A DNA stretch of 64,000 bases. Source: Spartobacteria bacterium (GTDB taxonomy: Bacteria > Verrucomicrobiota > Verrucomicrobiia > Chthoniobacterales > UBA10450). The notes beneath the pieces are model-generated. The model worked only from the letters and a program-made list of their open reading frames with translations. It was not told where the DNA came from and ran no database searches. Each line of letters opens with the position of its first letter. Position 1 is the stretch's first letter. The stretch lies in NCBI GenBank assembly GCA_003167555.1, contig PMSN01000023.1, forward strand, positions 62,001 to 126,000, in the 5' to 3' direction. Both the position numbers and the translations under genes were made by a program. Of this stretch, positions 60,901 through 64,000 are shown piece after piece.

Positions 60901-63900
60901 AGCCGGTTTGAAAATGGAGCCTCGTGGTCGGTGCATGTCGTGGGATCGATGCGTGGTGAACGCACCGAATCAGCGTTTGCGGCATCGGTGTGGGAGACCG
61001 CTCAGGCGCCTGGTTTGGAAGCCGTGGAGCTCGACACCTTCTATGGCCACATGAGCGATCTGGGACTCTGCTACGGTGAGGAGTTCCGGCCCATCCGCGA
61101 ATTGTCGGCGGGCGCGGGCAGATCGGCGGGCAGAGTGTCGTTGTCCGATGCGATTGCGCATCGTGCGGGAGAGTATCCGCTGCACCCGGTTCTCTTTGAT
61201 GGCGCACTGCAAATCTTTTCCGCCGGGGCTGCGACGATTGAAGGACGCACCGCCGGGCTGAGGCTCCCCGTGCGCTTCGCCAGAATTTTGTTTCTTCGCT
61301 CTCCTGGAGCCTCCAGCTTCGTGCGGGCCAGTGTGAAGCAGGCCAACGACGAATTCTTCGAAGGCGGCATCGATTTATATGATGAGGCGGGCAGGCCCTG
61401 TGTCCGCATCGATGGCTTCCGTGCGATCAGCGTGGAGGGCACACGTCGCGCCGGCAAAACAGGAAAAGGTCGCGACCTTATCTATCACGTCGCGTGGGAC
61501 AAAACAGCAGCGGCTGCAAAACGAGCGCATCAAGCGCCGGTGCCTTTGATCCGCCTGCATGACGTGGCGAAGCATGCCTTGGATGAAGTCCTCGAGATGC
61601 GGGGGCGCCGCGATCTACAAGCCGCCAGTGCAGCCGGAGATGAACTGACAGCGGCGCGGGTCGCCCACGGCTTACGGGAGATGGGCGCAGGGACTAGCCA
61701 GGACGGAATATTTACGGCGGACTCGCTCGGCGTGGCAGAACCAATGCAACCTGCGTTCGCGCAGTTGATGGCCAGCCTTGTGCAAGACAACCTGTTAATC
61801 AAAGAAGGTGATGGATATAGACCAACGGCGGCGTTTCTGCTTGCTGCGGACTCCGCGCCAGAGTTGTTTCGCTCGGGCCTTGCAACATATCCAGGCCATC
61901 TGCCAGAGGGATTGCTTTGCGCGGCAACCTGCGCGGATCTCGGTCCCATCCTGCGTGGCGAGAAGGATGCTGTCCATGTCCTCTTCGCCAGCGGCGGGCC
62001 GGAACTTCTGGATCAGTTTTACGGAGACGGGCTCGTCACCAGTCCATGGCTCGCGGCCATCGCCTGTGCAGTGGAGGAAGTCGCACGACATCTTCCCGAG
62101 GGGCGCGGATTGCGTATCCTGGAGGTTGGTGCCGGCACAGGTGGACTTGCATCGCAGGTGCTGCCACTGATCGAGCGCGGCTTACACTCCTATGTGTTCA
62201 GTGATGTGTCCGCGGCGTTCTTTCCCGCAGCGAAACAGAAGCTGGCGGCCTTCCCGGAAGTCGAATGCAAAGTCTTTGATCTCGAGAAATCGGGTGCGGA
62301 GCAGGATTTCGAGCTTGGCACGTTCGACATAATTCTCGGCACAAACGTGGTGCATGCGGTGAGCGACGTGCGGGTCGCGCTGCGCAACATCCATGACCTT
62401 CTTGTACCCGGTGGGAGTTTGTTGTTCGTCGATGTGGCCACACCGCATTTGTGGTTGAACGCGGTCTTCGGTCTGACAAGCGGATGGTGGCGTTTCACCG
62501 ATCGCGATCTGCGTCCCACCCATCCACTGCTCCAGCGGTCGCAATGGGAAAAAGCGCTGCGCGATTCGGGATTCAGTGAGACGGCTTCCCTGTCTGGACT
62601 GGTCCACTCGCAAGGCGGCGAAAGCCTTATTGGCTTGATGGCGCGCAAGGCATGGATCGAGCCGGAAGCGATGGCGCCGGCTGCAGTGGAGACGCCTGCG
62701 GAAAAGTCATGGATCGTGTTTGCGGATGCGTCCGGGCTCGGTGACCAACTCGCTGTCCAGCTCCGTGCCATCGGGGTTCGTTGTCGTGTGGCTCATCGTG
62801 GCAGCGCATTCACGACTGAAGGAACTGACGCGTTCGCGCTTCGTGCCGAGGTACCCGAGGATTGGAAGCAACTTCTTCAGACATGCGCTGATGAAGCTCC
62901 GGAGCGTTTCGTCTTCTTGTGGAGTTTGGACGAGTCCAAGCCTGGCAAAGACGCAGCCTTACTAGGCACCGATGCTTTGTTGCATCTGGCCCAGGCACTC
63001 GAAGCCTTAAGTCCCGCGGCAAAGCTGCGCATAGATCTGGTGACGCGTGGAGCGCAGCCTGTCGGACGACAGAACGCGGTGGCGATAGGGCAAGGGCCTG
63101 CAATCGGCTTGATGCGCGTGATAGCCAACGAGTATCCGAACCTAACTTGCCGCGCCATTGACCTCCCGCATGCCGCATCGGTGGAGGACAACGTCATGCT
63201 TTGGGAAGAGCTGTTACAGGGAGACTCCGAACGCGAGGTCGCCTTTCGGGCAGAGGCACGCTATGTCCGGCGCATCGGTCGCGGTCTGTCGCCACGAGAG
63301 CAGGTGCTTGATCGCACGGTGCCGGTTCGACTTGAATCTCGCGAGCGCGGCCTGCTCAGCTCGCTCCGCCTGGTGCCCTTCGCCCTGCCGCCCTGCGGCG
63401 CGGGTCAGGTGGTGATCGAAGTGAAAGCCGCTGGCATGAATTTTCGTGATGTGCTCAAGGCGCTTGCCCTTTATCCCGCGGAAACGGCGGACGCCCGGAT
63501 CTTCGGCGACGAAATGGCCGGCGTGGTGACGGCCGTTGGAAGTGGAGTCACCCATCTGGCGCCGGGAGACCGGGTGTTTGGCCTCGCTGTGTTTGGCCTT
63601 GCGACCTATGCGATGGCGCGTGCCGGCGACGTGCGCATCATCCCGGACGGATTATCCTTTGAAGAAGCAGCGACCCTGCCGGTGGTCTTCATGACCTCTT
63701 GGCACGCGCTAAAAGCTGTGGCGCAGCTGAAGGCGGGCGAACTCGTCCTCGTTCATGCTGGCGCGGGCGGTGTGGGCATGGCAGCGATCCAGATCGCACA
63801 CCACCTTGGAGCGGAAGTGATCGCCAGTGCCGGCAGTCCGGCCAAGCGCGCGCTGCTTAAAGCCCTCGGAGTTGAGCATGTCGTTGACTCGCGTCGTGCA

Positions 63901-64000
63901 GACTTTGCCGAAGAGGTCATGGAACTCACCGGCGGCAAGGGCGTGGATGTGGTGCTGAACGCACTCGCCGCCGAAGCGATCCCGATGGGGCTTTCCTGTC
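57904..64000 (+). CDS. Type I polyketide synthase (KS-AT-DH-MT-KR-like-ER), open past the window
   Basis: 2032 codons from ATG 57904, no stop up to the edge. KS at 1-425: Cys177 in DTACSSALT, His312 in EAHGTGT, His352 in KTNLGHLET. AT at about 540-860: FVMSGQGPQWWGMG and Ser635 in GHSVGEDAA. DH at 925-1190: His933 in DHRVENLIVFP (usual HxxxG replaced by Asn) and Asp1099 in HPVLFDGALQ. C-methyltransferase at about 1390-1560 with LEVGAGTGGLASQVL. A KR-like stretch (1620-1810), then ER from 1820 with AGMNFRDVLKAL and HAGAGGVGMAAIQIA. An ACP is not reached. Highly reducing, probably iterative; product unknown. Confidence 0.92.
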   Translation, partial: MNKEGIAIIGIGCRFPGGVNDTESFWKLLVEGREAVSDVPPDRWNVERFYDAEPGLAGKTIARRGGFVEGIDKFDPQFFGISLREAPYVDPLHRLLLETAWEAIEDAGLVLDMEKGTDIGVFVGISHSDYQGIQHTPTDRAGISAHTSTGTAHSIAANRISYCLNLRGPSIAMDTACSSALTAVHLACEQILAGRCKVAIAGGATVLIMPDGFIGFSQAGMLSPEGKCRAFDASANGFVRSEGAGMVLMKRLSDALADGDPIYAVIAGSAVNQDGHTNGISLPSTEAQARLVREACANAGIIPSQIGYVEAHGTGTAVGDPIEAHALAEALCAGRTDETALVIGSAKTNLGHLETAAGVAGLVKAALVLKHRLIPASLHFDTPNPNIDFASLKLRVPVVSEPFPDTGGVHMAGVNSFGFGGANAHVILTEAPLRPQPAPSAVDAERAWPLLVSARSEEALRAAASQLSAWLEDHSKLNGSSSPLLPDLTYMLGARRNHHSHRLTMTARSVSEFAQELSAFSTGQPGPKVHTAFTPRHEKTTRVVFVMSGQGPQWWGMGRELMRHEPVFRRMIEACDEAMGPWARFSLMEELARPEADSQIQRTEISQPAIFAMQMALADLWKSWGVQPAAVVGHSVGEDAAACVAGILSLEQAAKIIVLRGRFMHECAPSGGAMLAVDMNADEARAVIARHDRTVSIAAFNGPRSLTLSGLKTSLEVIAAELESQGIFARFLQSSYPFHHAMMQPAADALKAALGDLTTNAESIPFFSTVTGQRLDGASCDADYWARGVREPVEFASAIAALSEFGVDAWLEIGAHPALVRSIQECLAEHGSKAPILASARREREHESLLETAMDLHLAGVMLDFTALTPSRRHLDLPAYAWDKSRWWHESSDMREGRLAPGGRGLLDVRLSRATPTWVTRLDGRHMAFLKDHRVENLIVFPAAGFVEMVLEAGTQLFEGKSFVVEDFEIRKPLILPDPPSGLLLELTYDPNERTFAIQSRFENGASWSVHVVGSMRGERTESAFAASVWETAQAPGLEAVELDTFYGHMSDLGLCYGEEFRPIRELSAGAGRSAGRVSLSDAIAHRAGEYPLHPVLFDGALQIFSAGAATIEGRTAGLRLPVRFARILFLRSPGASSFVRASVKQANDEFFEGGIDLYDEAGRPCVRIDGFRAISVEGTRRAGKTGKGRDLIYHVAWDKTAAAAKRAHQAPVPLIRLHDVAKHALDEVLEMRGRRDLQAASAAGDELTAARVAHGLREMGAGTSQDGIFTADSLGVAEPMQPAFAQLMASLVQDNLLIKEGDGYRPTAAFLLAADSAPELFRSGLATYPGHLPEGLLCAATCADLGPILRGEKDAVHVLFASGGPELLDQFYGDGLVTSPWLAAIACAVEEVARHLPEGRGLRILEVGAGTGGLASQVLPLIERGLHSYVFSDVSAAFFPAAKQKLAAFPEVECKVFDLEKSGAEQDFELGTFDIILGTNVVHAVSDVRVALRNIHDLLVPGGSLLFVDVATPHLWLNAVFGLTSGWWRFTDRDLRPTHPLLQRSQWEKALRDSGFSETASLSGLVHSQGGESLIGLMARKAWIEPEAMAPAAVETPAEKSWIVFADASGLGDQLAVQLRAIGVRCRVAHRGSAFTTEGTDAFALRAEVPEDWKQLLQTCADEAPERFVFLWSLDESKPGKDAALLGTDALLHLAQALEALSPAAKLRIDLVTRGAQPVGRQNAVAIGQGPAIGLMRVIANEYPNLTCRAIDLPHAASVEDNVMLWEELLQGDSEREVAFRAEARYVRRIGRGLSPREQVLDRTVPVRLESRERGLLSSLRLVPFALPPCGAGQVVIEVKAAGMNFRDVLKALALYPAETADARIFGDEMAGVVTAVGSGVTHLAPGDRVFGLAVFGLATYAMARAGDVRIIPDGLSFEEAATLPVVFMTSWHALKAVAQLKAGELVLVHAGAGGVGMAAIQIAHHLGAEVIASAGSPAKRALLKALGVEHVVDSRRADFAEEVMELTGGKGVDVVLNALAAEAIPMGLSC

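Overview
The window looks like chromosomal DNA of an uncultivated soil Verrucomicrobium of the Chthoniobacterales / Udaeobacter type. This is inferred from gene style (bacillithiol-type genes, secreted and TonB-linked proteins, VPS10-like repeat proteins, an ECF sigma factor beside a Ser/Thr kinase), from the kind of short intergenic hairpin repeats, and from relics of an IS1-like transposase. No rRNA or intact tRNA gene is visible, so the placement is an inference. More than a dozen genes carry frameshifts, stops or truncations, which means either real gene decay or residual indels in the assembly.

Region by region. 0.2-3.9 kb: four overlapping genes (a 39-residue membrane peptide, a Na+/solute symporter, a short BshC-like protein, BshA), probably linked to bacillithiol-type thiol synthesis. 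3.9-6.7 kb: a broken Ser/Thr kinase, copy A of a 394-bp repeat, and an FHA/adenylate-cyclase protein. 6.9-20.3 kb: an accessory block in which a hemerythrin + DoxX gene pair occurs intact, as a short relic, and as a chimera with a cyclic-nucleotide-binding domain. Two copies of a ferric-reductase-like membrane protein lie among them (one broken), together with a NodB deacetylase, an interrupted MFS gene, an M28 peptidase, a membrane TIR protein and a phosphate-porin-type porin. 20.5-29.5 kb: a truncated ABC protein, a divergent Nramp transporter with a 61-residue membrane partner, an IS1-like transposase tail with repeat copy B, an SRPBCC membrane protein, a DHA2 efflux pump, a HAD phosphatase and 6-phosphogluconate dehydrogenase.

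29.6-41.5 kb: a PadR regulator divergent from a two-lobed aspartic-protease-like secreted protein, a decayed MacB-type ABC pair, a secreted carboxypeptidase-regulatory-like protein, a small TonB, a large TonB-dependent receptor, and two GlxA-type AraC regulators separated by NTF2-like and SRPBCC proteins. 41.7-45.3 kb: an ECF sigma factor and a kinase-TM-TolB-like-TPR protein. 45.3-53.5 kb: a VPS10-like secreted protein, an Rrf2 regulator divergent from an SDR with a perfect inverted repeat between them, an HtrA-like protease, an amidase lipoprotein and a TPR protein. 53.5-57.8 kb: an asparagine synthase, a 21-bp-period repeat tract, a HEPN protein, and relics of a DNA methyltransferase, a BglII-like nuclease and an IS1-like transposase. 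57.9 kb to the end: a large type I polyketide synthase (KS-AT-DH-MT-KR-like-ER) open past the window edge.

The items most worth following are the hemerythrin/DoxX/ferric-reductase-like block with its chimera, the short BshC-like gene in its coupled operon, the phase-locked 21-bp repeat tract next to a decayed restriction locus, and the polyketide synthase.
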